A stretch of DNA of 64,000 bases from Streptomyces sp. A 4/2 (GTDB taxonomy: Bacteria; Actinomycetota; Actinomycetes; Streptomycetales; Streptomycetaceae), in NCBI RefSeq assembly GCF_940670765.1, contig NZ_CALNVW010000030.1, forward strand, positions 62,001-126,000, read 5' to 3'. Positions within the stretch are counted from its first letter, which is position 1. The number at the start of each line of letters is the position of its first letter. The notes below the pieces were generated by a model that saw only the letters and a list, made by a program, of their open reading frames with translations, did not search any database and was not told the origin of the DNA. The position numbers and the translations under genes were made by a program. Below are positions 51,269 to 59,653 of this stretch, piece by piece.

Positions 51269-53044
51269 CTGTCGACCGCCATCCTCGCCGGTGTGCCGGT
51301 ACCCGGATCGTCGCTCGACGGCGATCTGCGGTCGCTGGGCTTTGACGTATGCACCGCAGCCGACGCCGAAGAAACCGTGAAGCTGCTCACCGCGGCCCCC
51401 GCCGACGAGCGGGTGGCGGTGGTCGACACCCGTTTCGTCGGCCACCTCCACGCGCTGCGCCTGGCGTTGACCGACCCGCGCTTCGCCGCTGCCGCCGTCC
51501 CCGGGGCGCTCACCGTCCAGCCCGAGGCCCGCCCCGCGCTCACCCGCGCGCTGGCCACCGCCGAGCCGGGCCCCGACACCCTCGCCGCGGCACTGGACGA
51601 CGCGGGGACCGCCGTACAGCGCCCCGAACTGGGCACGCTCGTCGCCGCCGTCCCCACCGACCCGCAGACCCGGCACGAAGCCAGGGCCGCCGTCGCCGCG
51701 GTCGACGACGAGGCGGTCCGGCTGCGTACGGCGGTGAAGTCCCGCGACGGCTTCTTCACGACGTACTGCATCAGCCCCTACTCGCGGTACATCGCACGCT
51801 GGTGCGCCCGCCGGGGACTGACCCCCAACCAGGTCACCACCGCCTCGCTGATCACCGCGCTCATAGCGGCGACCTGCGCGGCGACGGGGACCCGCGGCGG
51901 CTACATCGCCGCGGGCCTGCTGCTGCTCTGCTCCTTCGTCCTCGACTGCACCGACGGGCAGCTCGCCCGCTACTCGCTCCAGTACTCCACGCTCGGCGCC
52001 TGGCTGGACGCGACCTTCGACCGGGCCAAGGAGTACGCCTACTACGCGGGCCTCGCCCTGGGCGCCGCCCGCAACGGCGACGACATCTGGGTCCTCGCGC
52101 TCGGCGCGATGGTGCTCCAGACCTGCCGCCATGTCGTGGACTTCTCCTTCAACGAGGCCAACCACGACGCCTCTGCCAACACGAGTCCCACCGCGGCCCT
52201 CTCCGACAAGCTCGACAGCGTCGGCTGGACGGTCTGGGTACGCCGCATGATCGTGCTGCCGATCGGTGAACGCTGGGCGATGATCGCCGTGCTCACCGCG
52301 GTGACCACCCCCCGCATCGTCTTCTACGCACTGCTCATCGGCTGCGCACTCGCCGCCTGCTACACCACGGCGGGCCGGGTCCTGCGCTCGCTGACCCGCA
52401 AGGCCACCCGTACCGACCGCGCGGCCCAGGCACTGGCCGACCTCGCCGACTCCGGCCCGCTCGCCCAGTTCTTCGGCCAGGTCCTGAAGGGCCCCCGCAG
52501 CGCCCTGCCGGTGATCGCGTTCGTCGGCGGCGCGGTGGTCGTGGGCACCTCGCTGTTCGCCCCCGTCGGCAGCTGGTGGCCCGTCGTGGGCGCCGCCGTG
52601 TACTGCGTCCTCTCCGGTATCGCCGTCTCCCGCCCCCTCAAGGGCGCACTCGACTGGCTGGTGCCGCCGGTGTTCCGGGCGGCCGAGTACCTCACGGTCC
52701 TCGTTCTCGCCGACCGCTCCGGCGTACCCGGGGCCCTGCCCGCGGCCTTCGGCCTGGTGGCGGCCGTCGCCTACCATCACTACGACACGGTGTACCGCAT
52801 TCGCGGCGGCACCGGCGCGCCGCCCCGGTGGCTGGTGCGTACGGTCGGCGGCCACGAGGGCCGGACGCTGGTGGTGGCCGTACTCGCCGCCGTACTGACG
52901 ACGCAGCACACCGACAACACCCGCTTCACCGTCGCGCTCACGGTGCTCGCCGTGGCCGTAGCGCTGGTGGTGCTCGCGGAGAGCATCCGTTTCTGGGTGT
53001 CCTCCGGAGCACCCGCTGTACATGACGAAGGAGAACCCGCATGA
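51269..53044 (+). CDS. CDP-alcohol phosphotransferase with N-terminal extension and DUF5941-like C-terminus
   Basis: 591 residues if translation starts at the CTG at 51269, which has AAGGAG nine bases upstream. The next start, GTG at 51293, has no ribosome-binding site, and an in-frame stop lies at 51260. The first ~160 residues (STAILAGVPVPGS onward) resemble a degenerate nucleotide-binding domain. The membrane part carries the full family motif DxxDGxxARx8Gx3Dx3D: D226 in DCTDGQLARYSLQYSTLG, then AWLDATFD. The segment KSRDGFFTTYCISPYSRYIARWCARRGLTPNQVT recalls di-myo-inositol-phosphate synthase-like enzymes. It would join a CDP-alcohol to an alcohol acceptor. It overlaps the next gene (ATGA) in a seven-gene operon. 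Confidence 0.8.
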   Translation: MSTAILAGVPVPGSSLDGDLRSLGFDVCTAADAEETVKLLTAAPADERVAVVDTRFVGHLHALRLALTDPRFAAAAVPGALTVQPEARPALTRALATAEPGPDTLAAALDDAGTAVQRPELGTLVAAVPTDPQTRHEARAAVAAVDDEAVRLRTAVKSRDGFFTTYCISPYSRYIARWCARRGLTPNQVTTASLITALIAATCAATGTRGGYIAAGLLLLCSFVLDCTDGQLARYSLQYSTLGAWLDATFDRAKEYAYYAGLALGAARNGDDIWVLALGAMVLQTCRHVVDFSFNEANHDASANTSPTAALSDKLDSVGWTVWVRRMIVLPIGERWAMIAVLTAVTTPRIVFYALLIGCALAACYTTAGRVLRSLTRKATRTDRAAQALADLADSGPLAQFFGQVLKGPRSALPVIAFVGGAVVVGTSLFAPVGSWWPVVGAAVYCVLSGIAVSRPLKGALDWLVPPVFRAAEYLTVLVLADRSGVPGALPAAFGLVAAVAYHHYDTVYRIRGGTGAPPRWLVRTVGGHEGRTLVVAVLAAVLTTQHTDNTRFTVALTVLAVAVALVVLAESIRFWVSSGAPAVHDEGEPA

Positions 53045-53793
53045 TCGGCCTCGTACTGGCGGCCGGCGCCGGCCGGCGTCTGCGCCCCTACACCGACACG
53101 CTGCCCAAGGCCCTGGTGCCCGTCGGCCCCGAGCAGGACGGCGGCGCGAAGACCGTCCTCGACATCGCCCTGGGCAACTTCGCGGAGGTCGGACTCACCG
53201 AGGTCGCGGTCGTGGTCGGCTACCGCAAGGAGGCCGTGTACGCGCGCCGGGCGGAGCTCGAAGCCACGTACGGCGTCACGATCACCCTGATCGACAACGA
53301 CAAGGCCGAGGAGTGGAACAACGCCTACTCCCTCTGGTGCGCCCGTGAGGTCCTGAAGCAGGGCGTCATACTCGCCAACGGCGACACCGTGCACCCGGTC
53401 TCCGTCGAGAAGACCCTGCTCGCCGCCCGTGGACAGGGCCAGAAGATCATCCTCGCCCTCGACACGGTGAAGCACCTCGCCGACGAGGAGATGAAGGTCA
53501 TCACGGACGGCGACGACGCCGTCTCGAAGATCACCAAGCTGATGGACCCGGCGTCCGCCACCGGCGAGTACATCGGCGTCACCCTCATCGAGCCCGAGGC
53601 GGCCGACGAGCTCGCCGACGCCCTGAAGGTCACCTTCGAGCGCGACCCCGACCTGTACTACGAGGACGGCTACCAGGAGCTGGTGAACCGCGGCTTCCGC
53701 GTCGACGTGGCCCCGATCGGTGACCTGAAGTGGGTCGAGATCGACAACCACGAGGACCTGGCGAAGGGCCGTGAGATCGCGTGCCAGTACTGA
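53041..53793 (+). CDS. sugar-phosphate/phosphocholine-type nucleotidyltransferase
   Basis: 250 residues of the NTP-transferase fold: LVLAAGAGRRLRPYTDTLPKALVPVG (glycine-rich nucleotide loop with catalytic Arg and Lys), NDKAEEWNNAYSLW, the Asp in ILANGDTVHP, and a second metal Asp in VEIDNHEDL. The NNAYSLW segment is typical of phosphocholine/inositol-1-phosphate cytidylyltransferase-like enzymes, so CTP is the likely co-substrate and a CDP-alcohol the likely product. It is flanked on both sides by genes that would make and use such a CDP-alcohol. It overlaps the previous gene by ATGA and the next by 13 bases. Confidence 0.85.
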   Translation: MIGLVLAAGAGRRLRPYTDTLPKALVPVGPEQDGGAKTVLDIALGNFAEVGLTEVAVVVGYRKEAVYARRAELEATYGVTITLIDNDKAEEWNNAYSLWCAREVLKQGVILANGDTVHPVSVEKTLLAARGQGQKIILALDTVKHLADEEMKVITDGDDAVSKITKLMDPASATGEYIGVTLIEPEAADELADALKVTFERDPDLYYEDGYQELVNRGFRVDVAPIGDLKWVEIDNHEDLAKGREIACQY

Positions 53794-54842
53794 CGAGGCT
53801 CATCCCGTCCCCGGTCGTCGTCGACATCAGCGGCGGCGCCCTGGACGGGCTGGCCGGGCTCCTCGCCGACCAGCGGATCTCCGCGTCGGGGAAGCTCGCC
53901 TTCGCCATAAGCGAGGGCTCGGGCCAGGCGCTGCGCGAGAAGCTCGCGCCGGTGCTGCCCGGCGCCGACTGGTACTCGGTCGCCGACGGCACCATCGACT
54001 CGGCGGTGCGGCTGGCCGACGGCATCAAGGGCAAGCGGTACGACGCGGTGGTCGGCCTCGGCGGCGGCAAGATCATCGATGTGGCGAAGTACGCGGCGGC
54101 CCGGGTGGGCCTGCCGATGGTGGCCGTCGCGACGAACCTCTCGCACGACGGCATCTGCTCGCCGGTATCGACTCTGGACAACGACAACGGACGCGGCTCC
54201 TACGGGGTACCGACCCCCATCGCGATCGTCGTCGACCTCGACGTGATCCGCGAGGCGCCGCCCCGCTTCATCCGCTCCGGCGTCGGCGACGCGATCTCCA
54301 ACATCTCGGCCATCGCCGACTGGGAGCTGTCCCACCAGGTCAACGGCGAAGCGGTCGACGGACTCGCGGCGGCCATGGCCCGCACCGCGGGCGAGGCGGT
54401 CCTGCGCCACCCCGGCGGGGTCGGCGACGACGAGTTCCTGATGGTGCTCGCCGAGGGGCTCGTCCTCTCCGGCATCGCGATCTCGATCAGCGGCGACACC
54501 AGGCCCTCGTCGGGCGCCTGCCACGAGATCAGCCACGCCTTCGACCTGCTCTTCCCCCAGCGTGCGGGCAGCCACGGCGAACAGGTGGGCCTCGGTGCCG
54601 CCTTCGCGATGCACCTGCGCGGCGCGGCCGACGAGGCTGGACTCTTCGCGGACGTCCTGCGCAGGCACGCCCTGCCCGTACTGCCCGGGGAGCTCGGCTT
54701 CAGCGTGGACGAGTTCGTCCAGGCCGTCGAGTACGCCCCGCAGACCCGCCCCGGGCGCTTCACCATCCTCGAACACCTCAACCTGTCCACAGACCAGATC
54801 AAGGACGCTTACGCCGACTATGCAAAAGCCATCGGTAGCTGA
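53781..54842 (+). CDS. glycerol-1-phosphate dehydrogenase-like (EgsA/AraM) enzyme
   Basis: 353 residues from a GTG inside the previous gene's end. The iron/zinc alcohol dehydrogenase family B fold has an NAD(P) loop (VVGLGGGKIIDVAKYAA), the EgsA/AraM-specific NLSHDGICSPVS and metal ligands D/H/H (SSGACHEISHAFD; GSHGEQVGLG). Members reduce dihydroxyacetone phosphate to sn-glycerol-1-phosphate in archaea and some bacteria; others make different polyol phosphates or 2-deoxy-scyllo-inosose-like products. In this operon it would supply the alcohol phosphate activated by the nucleotidyltransferase. The exact product is open. Confidence 0.8.
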   Translation: MPVLTRLIPSPVVVDISGGALDGLAGLLADQRISASGKLAFAISEGSGQALREKLAPVLPGADWYSVADGTIDSAVRLADGIKGKRYDAVVGLGGGKIIDVAKYAAARVGLPMVAVATNLSHDGICSPVSTLDNDNGRGSYGVPTPIAIVVDLDVIREAPPRFIRSGVGDAISNISAIADWELSHQVNGEAVDGLAAAMARTAGEAVLRHPGGVGDDEFLMVLAEGLVLSGIAISISGDTRPSSGACHEISHAFDLLFPQRAGSHGEQVGLGAAFAMHLRGAADEAGLFADVLRRHALPVLPGELGFSVDEFVQAVEYAPQTRPGRFTILEHLNLSTDQIKDAYADYAKAIGS

Positions 54843-55599
54843 ACTCCGCCCGGTCGTTCACCCTCCGGGCGTCAAGGACCGGCGGAGCGGCGAGCACTGG
54901 GGCGGCCGGTTCTACATGCGCGAGGTATCGCTGCGCATCGACCGCCACCTGGTGAACACGCGCATCACGCCCAACCAGCTGACCTATGTGATGACCGTCG
55001 CCGCCGCCTTCGCCGCCCCCGCCCTCCTCGTACCGGGGATCTGGGGCGCGGTGCTCGGCGTGCTGATGGCTCAGCTCTATCTGCTTCTCGACTGCGTCGA
55101 CGGCGAGGTCGCCCGCTGGAAGAAGCAGTACTCGATGGTGGGCGTCTACGTGGACCGCGTAGCCGCCTATGTGCTCGACGCCGCGGTGCTGGTCGGCTTC
55201 GGTCTGCGCGCCGCCGACCTCTGGGGCTCCGGGCGGATCGACTGGCTGTGGGCCTTCCTCGGCACCCTCGCCGCCCTCGGCGCCGTCATGATCAAGTCCG
55301 AGACCGACCTCGTCGGCGTCGCCCGTCACCAGCAGGGGATGCCGCCGGTCAAGGAGACGGCGTCCGAACCGCGCTCCTCCGGCATGGCACTGGCCCGCCG
55401 TGCGGCCGGGGCGCTGAAGTTCCACCGGCTCGTCCTCGGGATCGAGGCGTCCCTGCTGATCCTGGTCCTGGCGATCGTGGACCAGATCAGGGGGGACCTG
55501 TTCTTCACCCGGCTCGGTGTCGCGGTACTGGCCGGCATCGCGCTGCTGCAGAGCGTGCTCCACCTCGTGTCCATCCTGGCTTCGAGCAGGCTCAAGTGA
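54820..55599 (+). CDS. CDP-alcohol phosphotransferase family protein lacking the fourth motif Asp
   Basis: 259 residues from the ATG at 54820, which overlaps the previous gene by 23 bases. An N-terminal amphipathic segment (GEHWGGRFYMREVSLRIDRHLV) precedes ITPNQLTYV and about six transmembrane helices. The motif reads D91-C-V-D-G-E-V-A-R, G108, D112, but the position of the fourth Asp (catalytic base, D4) is Ala116 (VDRVAAYV). It may work through another residue, bind a CDP-alcohol without turnover, or pair with the intact paralogue encoded three genes upstream. It is coupled to the glycosyltransferase gene by GTGA. Confidence 0.8.
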   Translation: MQKPSVAELRPVVHPPGVKDRRSGEHWGGRFYMREVSLRIDRHLVNTRITPNQLTYVMTVAAAFAAPALLVPGIWGAVLGVLMAQLYLLLDCVDGEVARWKKQYSMVGVYVDRVAAYVLDAAVLVGFGLRAADLWGSGRIDWLWAFLGTLAALGAVMIKSETDLVGVARHQQGMPPVKETASEPRSSGMALARRAAGALKFHRLVLGIEASLLILVLAIVDQIRGDLFFTRLGVAVLAGIALLQSVLHLVSILASSRLK

Positions 55600-56480
55600 G
55601 CGCCCCGATGAAGGTCGGCGCGGTGATCATCACCATGGGCAACCGCCCCGACGAGCTGCGCGCTCTGCTCGACTCGGTCGCCAAGCAGGACGGCGACCAC
55701 GTCGAGGTCGTCGTGGTCGGCAACGGCGCCCCGGTGCCGGACGTCCCCGAAGGCGTACGCACCGTGGAGCTGCCCGAGAATTTGGGCATCCCCGGCGGCC
55801 GGAACGTCGGCATCGAGGCCTTCGGGCCGGGCGGCAGTGACATGGACGTCCTGCTCTTCCTCGACGACGACGGTCTGCTGCCGAACACCGACACGGCCGA
55901 GCTGTGCCGCCAGGCCTTCACCGCCGACCCCGAGCTGGGCATCATCAGCTTCCGGATCGCCGACCCGGACACCGGAGTCACCCAGCGCCGCCACGTCCCG
56001 CGGCTGCGCGCCTCCGACCCGATGCACTCCTCTCGCGTGACGACGTTCCTCGGCGGAGCCAACGCCGTACGGTCGAAGGTCATCGGCGAGGTCGGCCCGC
56101 TCCCCGGCGAGTTCTTCTACGCGCACGAGGAGACCGACCTGGCCTGGCGGGCCCTCGACGCGGGCTGGATGATCGACTACCGCGCCGACATGGTCCTCCA
56201 CCACCCGACGACCGCCCCCTCCCGGCACGCGGTCTACCACCGCATGGTGGCCCGCAACCGGGTCTGGCTGGCCCGCCGGAACCTTCCCGCACCACTGGTG
56301 CCGGTCTATCTGGGCGTCTGGATGCTGCTCACGCTGCTCCGCCGGCCCTCCGGGGCCGCGCTCAAGGCCTGGTTCGGGGGGTTCAAGGAGGGCTGGACGA
56401 CGCCCTGCGGACCCCGTCGTCCCATGAAATGGCGTACCGTCTGGCGGCTGACCCGACTGGGTCGGCCCCCGGTGATCTGA
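55596..56480 (+). CDS. GT2-family glycosyltransferase
   Basis: 294 residues from the GTG at 55596, which overlaps the previous stop (an ATG four codons later is possible). The GT-A fold has VGAVIITMGNRPDELRALLDSV, the PENLGIPGGRNVGIEAFG donor loop, the metal-binding FLDDDGLLP (DxD-like) and the acceptor-side acidic FYAHEETDLAWRALDAGW, as in rhamnosyl/galactofuranosyl-type GT2 enzymes. Two hydrophobic segments near the C-terminus could tether it to the membrane. It would add a sugar to the product of the CDP-alcohol enzymes before export; the donor sugar is unknown. Confidence 0.85.
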   Translation: MSAPMKVGAVIITMGNRPDELRALLDSVAKQDGDHVEVVVVGNGAPVPDVPEGVRTVELPENLGIPGGRNVGIEAFGPGGSDMDVLLFLDDDGLLPNTDTAELCRQAFTADPELGIISFRIADPDTGVTQRRHVPRLRASDPMHSSRVTTFLGGANAVRSKVIGEVGPLPGEFFYAHEETDLAWRALDAGWMIDYRADMVLHHPTTAPSRHAVYHRMVARNRVWLARRNLPAPLVPVYLGVWMLLTLLRRPSGAALKAWFGGFKEGWTTPCGPRRPMKWRTVWRLTRLGRPPVI

Positions 56481-56584
56481 GAAGCTCCACCCTGAGAGCA
56501 TCGGGCGTATTTTTGGGACCTGGCCCCTGCGCCTCGCCTGCACCCGATTCCGGCAGCGCATCTTGAACACGAAAGTTTCAACTT

Positions 56585-57514
56585 GTGAGTGACACAACCC
56601 ATGGCGGTGCGGTCGCGCTGAGCGACCGCCCGTCTCCCGACGACGGTCTGTCCTCGGCCGAGCTGGCCGGAAAGTACGGCCTGTCGGTGAGCGGTGCCAG
56701 GCCTGGGCTCCTGGAGTACGTCCGCCAGATCTGGGGCCGACGCCACTTCATCCTGGCCTTCTCCTCCGCGAAGCTGTCGGCCCAGTACAGCCAGGCCAAG
56801 CTGGGGCAGCTGTGGCAGGTGGCCACCCCCCTGCTCAACGCGGCGGTCTACTACTTCATCTTCGGCCTGCTCCTCAACACCAAGAGGGGGCTGTCGCACG
56901 ACGTCTTCATCCCCTTCCTGGTGACCGGGGTGTTCGTCTTCACCTTCACGCAGAGTTCGGTGATGGCCGGCGTCCGCGCGATCTCGGGCAACCTCGGGCT
57001 GGTGAGGGCGCTGCACTTCCCGCGCGCCTCGCTGCCCGTCTCGTTCGCCCTCCAGCAGCTCCAGCAGCTGCTGTACTCGATGATCGTGCTCGTGGTGGTG
57101 GCCGTCGGCTTCCACAGCTATCCGTCGCTGTCCTGGCTGCTCGTCATCCCCGTGCTCGCGCTCCAGTTCGTGTTCAACACGGGACTCGCGCTGATCATGG
57201 CGAGGCTCGGCAGCAAGACCCCCGACCTGGCGCAGCTGATGCCGTTCGTGATGCGCACCTGGATGTACGCGTCCGGCGTGATGTTCTCCATCTCGGTGAT
57301 GCTCAAGGGCAAGCCGCCGTGGATCGCGCACGTGCTCCAGTGGAATCCGGCCACGGTCTACATGGACCTGGTCCGGTTCGCCATGATCGACGGGTACGGA
57401 TCCGAGAATCTGCCTCCGCACGTCTGGGTGGCCGCAGCGGGCTGGGCGGTTCTGCTGGGCGTCGTGGGCTTCGTGTACTTCTGGAAGGCTGAGGAGCGGT
57501 ACGGCCGTGGCTGA
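56585..57514 (+). CDS. ABC transporter permease, polysaccharide/teichoic-acid export type (Wzm/TagG-like)
   Basis: 309 residues with a cytoplasmic N-terminus (about 1-55) and six transmembrane helices of the ABC-2 type. It has AKLSAQYSQAKLGQLWQVATPLLNAAVYYFIFG, characteristic of TagG/Wzm permeases, and YASGVMFSISVML, WNPATVYMDLVRF. It exports lipid-linked glycans together with the ATPase encoded by the overlapping next gene. The 104-base gap before it is the only real gap in the operon and may contain a secondary promoter, since the GTG start lacks a strong ribosome-binding site. Confidence 0.9.
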   Translation: MSDTTHGGAVALSDRPSPDDGLSSAELAGKYGLSVSGARPGLLEYVRQIWGRRHFILAFSSAKLSAQYSQAKLGQLWQVATPLLNAAVYYFIFGLLLNTKRGLSHDVFIPFLVTGVFVFTFTQSSVMAGVRAISGNLGLVRALHFPRASLPVSFALQQLQQLLYSMIVLVVVAVGFHSYPSLSWLLVIPVLALQFVFNTGLALIMARLGSKTPDLAQLMPFVMRTWMYASGVMFSISVMLKGKPPWIAHVLQWNPATVYMDLVRFAMIDGYGSENLPPHVWVAAAGWAVLLGVVGFVYFWKAEERYGRG

Positions 57515-58292
57515 GGAAATGAACCAGGCGCGCATCCCCACGGTCATCGCCGACGATGTGCACATCGTGTACCGCGTCAACGCCGGTGGCGGCGGCAAGG
57601 GCGCGGCCACCGCGGCGCTCAGCCGGATCGTGGGCAAGGACAAGAGCGCGTCGCGCGGAGTCCGCAAGGTCCACGCCGTACGCGGGGTGACCTTCACGGC
57701 GTACCGGGGCGAGGCCATCGGTCTCATCGGATCCAACGGGTCCGGCAAGTCGACCCTGCTGCGGGCCATCGCCGGACTGCTGCCGACCGAGAGCGGCAAG
57801 GTCTACACCGACGGCCAGCCCTCCCTGCTGGGGGTCAACGCCGCGCTGATGAACGACCTGACCGGCGAGCGCAACGTCATCCTCGGTGGCCTGGCCATGG
57901 GCATGTCGCGCGAGGAGATCCGCGAGCGGTACCAGGGGATCGTCGACTTCTCCGGCATCAACGAGAAGGGCGACTTCATCACCCTGCCGATGCGGACGTA
58001 CTCCTCCGGCATGGCGGCCAGGCTCAGGTTCTCCATCGCGGCGGCCAAGAACCACGACGTCCTCATGATCGACGAGGCGCTGGCGACCGGCGACCGCAAG
58101 TTCCAGATCCGTTCGGAACAGCGCATCCGCGAACTCCGCAAGGAGGCCGGCACGGTCTTCCTCGTCAGCCACAGCAACAAGTCGATCAGGGACACCTGCG
58201 ACCGCGTCCTGTGGCTGGAGAAGGGCGAGCTGCTGATGGACGGTCCGACCGAAGAGGTCGTCAAGGCGTACGAGAAGGAGACCGGCAAGTAA
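57507..58292 (+). CDS. ABC transporter ATPase, polysaccharide/teichoic-acid export type (Wzt/TagH-like)
   Basis: 261 residues from a GTG that overlaps the permease gene. A Wzt-like N-terminal strand (VIADDVHIVYRVNAGGGGKG) is followed by Walker A GSNGSGKST, the glycan-exporter feature LGVNAALMNDLTGERN, the ABC signature YSSGMAARLRFSIA, Walker B VLMIDEALATGD and an H-loop VSHSNKSIRDTC. No C-terminal carbohydrate-binding extension is present, so recognition of a modified chain end (as in O9a-type Wzt) is not expected. With the permease it would flip a membrane-anchored glycan or glycolipid outward. Confidence 0.9.
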   Translation: MAEEMNQARIPTVIADDVHIVYRVNAGGGGKGAATAALSRIVGKDKSASRGVRKVHAVRGVTFTAYRGEAIGLIGSNGSGKSTLLRAIAGLLPTESGKVYTDGQPSLLGVNAALMNDLTGERNVILGGLAMGMSREEIRERYQGIVDFSGINEKGDFITLPMRTYSSGMAARLRFSIAAAKNHDVLMIDEALATGDRKFQIRSEQRIRELRKEAGTVFLVSHSNKSIRDTCDRVLWLEKGELLMDGPTEEVVKAYEKETGK

Positions 58293-58305
58293 CCGGTCCA
58301 CCGCA

Positions 58306-58340
58306 GAAGCCCCCCGCCGGATTTTCCGGCGGGGGGCTTC
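58306..58340 (+). terminator. terminator of the envelope-glycan operon
   Basis: A perfect 15-bp stem (58306-58320 and 58326-58340) with the loop ATTTT starts 13 bases after the ATPase stop. It is the clearest terminator in the window. Confidence 0.9.
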
Positions 58341-58670
58341 TCGTCTGCGGATCGCCGGACGGACCCGTCGGCCGCGGCGGGATCCGGGCATCCGGCGGCG
58401 CGTCACGCACTGCTCCTGATGAGTCAAGTGATCGTCAAGTACTGTGCGCGCAGGGAAGGTTGTCGGCGATTGAAGTGTTCTTGTGATGTGCGCTGCACCC
58501 CGCCGACGTGCCAGGCGTTGTACAACGTAAGCTGTACCGGTGCTGATTCACGGCAAGTGGGGCCATAACCCCGCGTCGCCATCCCGGCGTCGCCTTGCCT
58601 GAAGGTCCGCGCGGCGTGTCCGAAATGGGATGTATTGAGTCAGCAGTGTAGAACGGGAGATGTGACGGCA
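58341..58670 (+). promoter_or_regulatory. intergenic region upstream of the hopanoid operon
   Basis: 330 bases without a supported gene separate the glycan-operon terminator from the hopanoid operon and should contain its promoter. The AT content is higher around 58420-58530. A perfect palindrome GTTGTACAAC (58517-58526) with a GTAC-containing repeat after it (58533 region) is the only clear element and could be an operator. I could not choose a convincing -35/-10 pair. Confidence 0.35.
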
Positions 58671-58736
58671 ATGGCAACGGACGTGTCCCAGCTCCGAGAT
58701 GTTCTCGCCGTTCCCGCGCCTGGCAGCATGCGGTGA
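58671..58736 (+). CDS. possible 21-residue leader ORF coupled to hpnC
   Basis: ATG at 58671 (GGGAGA upstream) opens a 21-codon frame, MATDVSQLRDVLAVPAPGSM followed by Arg, whose TGA (58734-58736) overlaps the hpnC GTG (58733-58735). The arrangement is the same stop-start coupling used between the later hopanoid genes. It could merely help load ribosomes on hpnC, which lacks a strong ribosome-binding site of its own. No function for the peptide is suggested by its sequence. Confidence 0.4.
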   Translation: MATDVSQLRDVLAVPAPGSMR

Positions 58737-59653
58737 CGGGCGTCCGGGACGCGGGCACCGACAGCCATGCGCGCACCACGCTCGACAAGGCCTCCGGCGA
58801 GAACTTCCCGGTGGCCCCGTTCTTCCTGCCACGTGCCTGGCGCGACGACCTGATGGCTGTGTACGGGTACGCCCGCCTCGTCGACGACATCGGCGACGGC
58901 GACCTCGCCTCACCCGCCACCGACGCCCGCCTCCTGGGCCTCGATCCCGCGCTGGCCGACGACCGGCTCGCGATGCTCGACGCCTTCGAGGCCGACCTCC
59001 ACCGGGTGTTCGGGGACGCGCAGGAACAGCCGCGCCACCCCATCCTGCGCACGCTCCGGCCGACCGTCCGCCGCTGCGCCCTGACACCCGAGCCGTTCCT
59101 CGGGCTGATCCGGGCCAACCGCCAGGACCAGACGGTGCGGCGCTACGAGACGTACGAGGACCTCCTCGCGTACTGCGAGCTCTCGGCCAATCCCGTCGGC
59201 CGCCTCGTCCTGCAGATCACCGGTACCGCCAGCCCGGAACGCATCCGGCGCTCCGACGCCATCTGCACCGCGCTGCAGATCGTCGAACACCTCCAGGACG
59301 TCGCCGAGGACCTCGGCCGCGACCGCGTCTATCTCCCCGCCCTGGACATGAAGCGATTCCACGTCCGGGAAGCGGATCTGGCCGTGCCGAGCGCGGGTGC
59401 TTCCGTGCGGGCGCTCATCGCCTACGAAGCCGAACGCGCCCGGGGTCTGCTGAATGAAGGCACCCCGCTGGTGGGTAGCGTCCACGGCAGGCTCAAGCTG
59501 CTGCTCGCCGGGTTCGTCGCCGGTGGAAGCGCCGCTCTCCAGGCGGTCTCCGCCGCCGGATTCGACGTGCTTCCCGGACCGCCCAAGCCCACGAAGCTCA
59601 CGCTGTTGCGCGAAGTGGGAGCCGTCTTGCGAGGAACGCGTAGAGAGGGGTGA
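58733..59653 (+). CDS. hpnC: squalene-synthase-family protein HpnC
   Basis: 306 residues from a GTG overlapping the small upstream frame. The trans-isoprenyl diphosphate synthase head-to-head fold has two Asp-rich motifs, RLVDDIGDGD (about 42) and HLQDVAEDLGRDRVYLP (about 185), and an SGENFPVAPFFLP N-terminus typical of HpnC. In bacteria with the three-enzyme route, HpnC converts presqualene diphosphate, made by HpnD, to hydroxysqualene, which HpnE reduces to squalene. It is the first gene of the hopanoid operon, with GTGA overlap to hpnD. Confidence 0.9.
   Translation: MTGVRDAGTDSHARTTLDKASGENFPVAPFFLPRAWRDDLMAVYGYARLVDDIGDGDLASPATDARLLGLDPALADDRLAMLDAFEADLHRVFGDAQEQPRHPILRTLRPTVRRCALTPEPFLGLIRANRQDQTVRRYETYEDLLAYCELSANPVGRLVLQITGTASPERIRRSDAICTALQIVEHLQDVAEDLGRDRVYLPALDMKRFHVREADLAVPSAGASVRALIAYEAERARGLLNEGTPLVGSVHGRLKLLLAGFVAGGSAALQAVSAAGFDVLPGPPKPTKLTLLREVGAVLRGTRREG

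Noticed and set aside
51293..51295. GTG 51293 as the start of the first CDP-alcohol phosphotransferase
   Set aside because: It has no ribosome-binding site and would drop the residues STAILAG, which continue the same fold; the CTG at 51269 is well placed behind AAGGAG.
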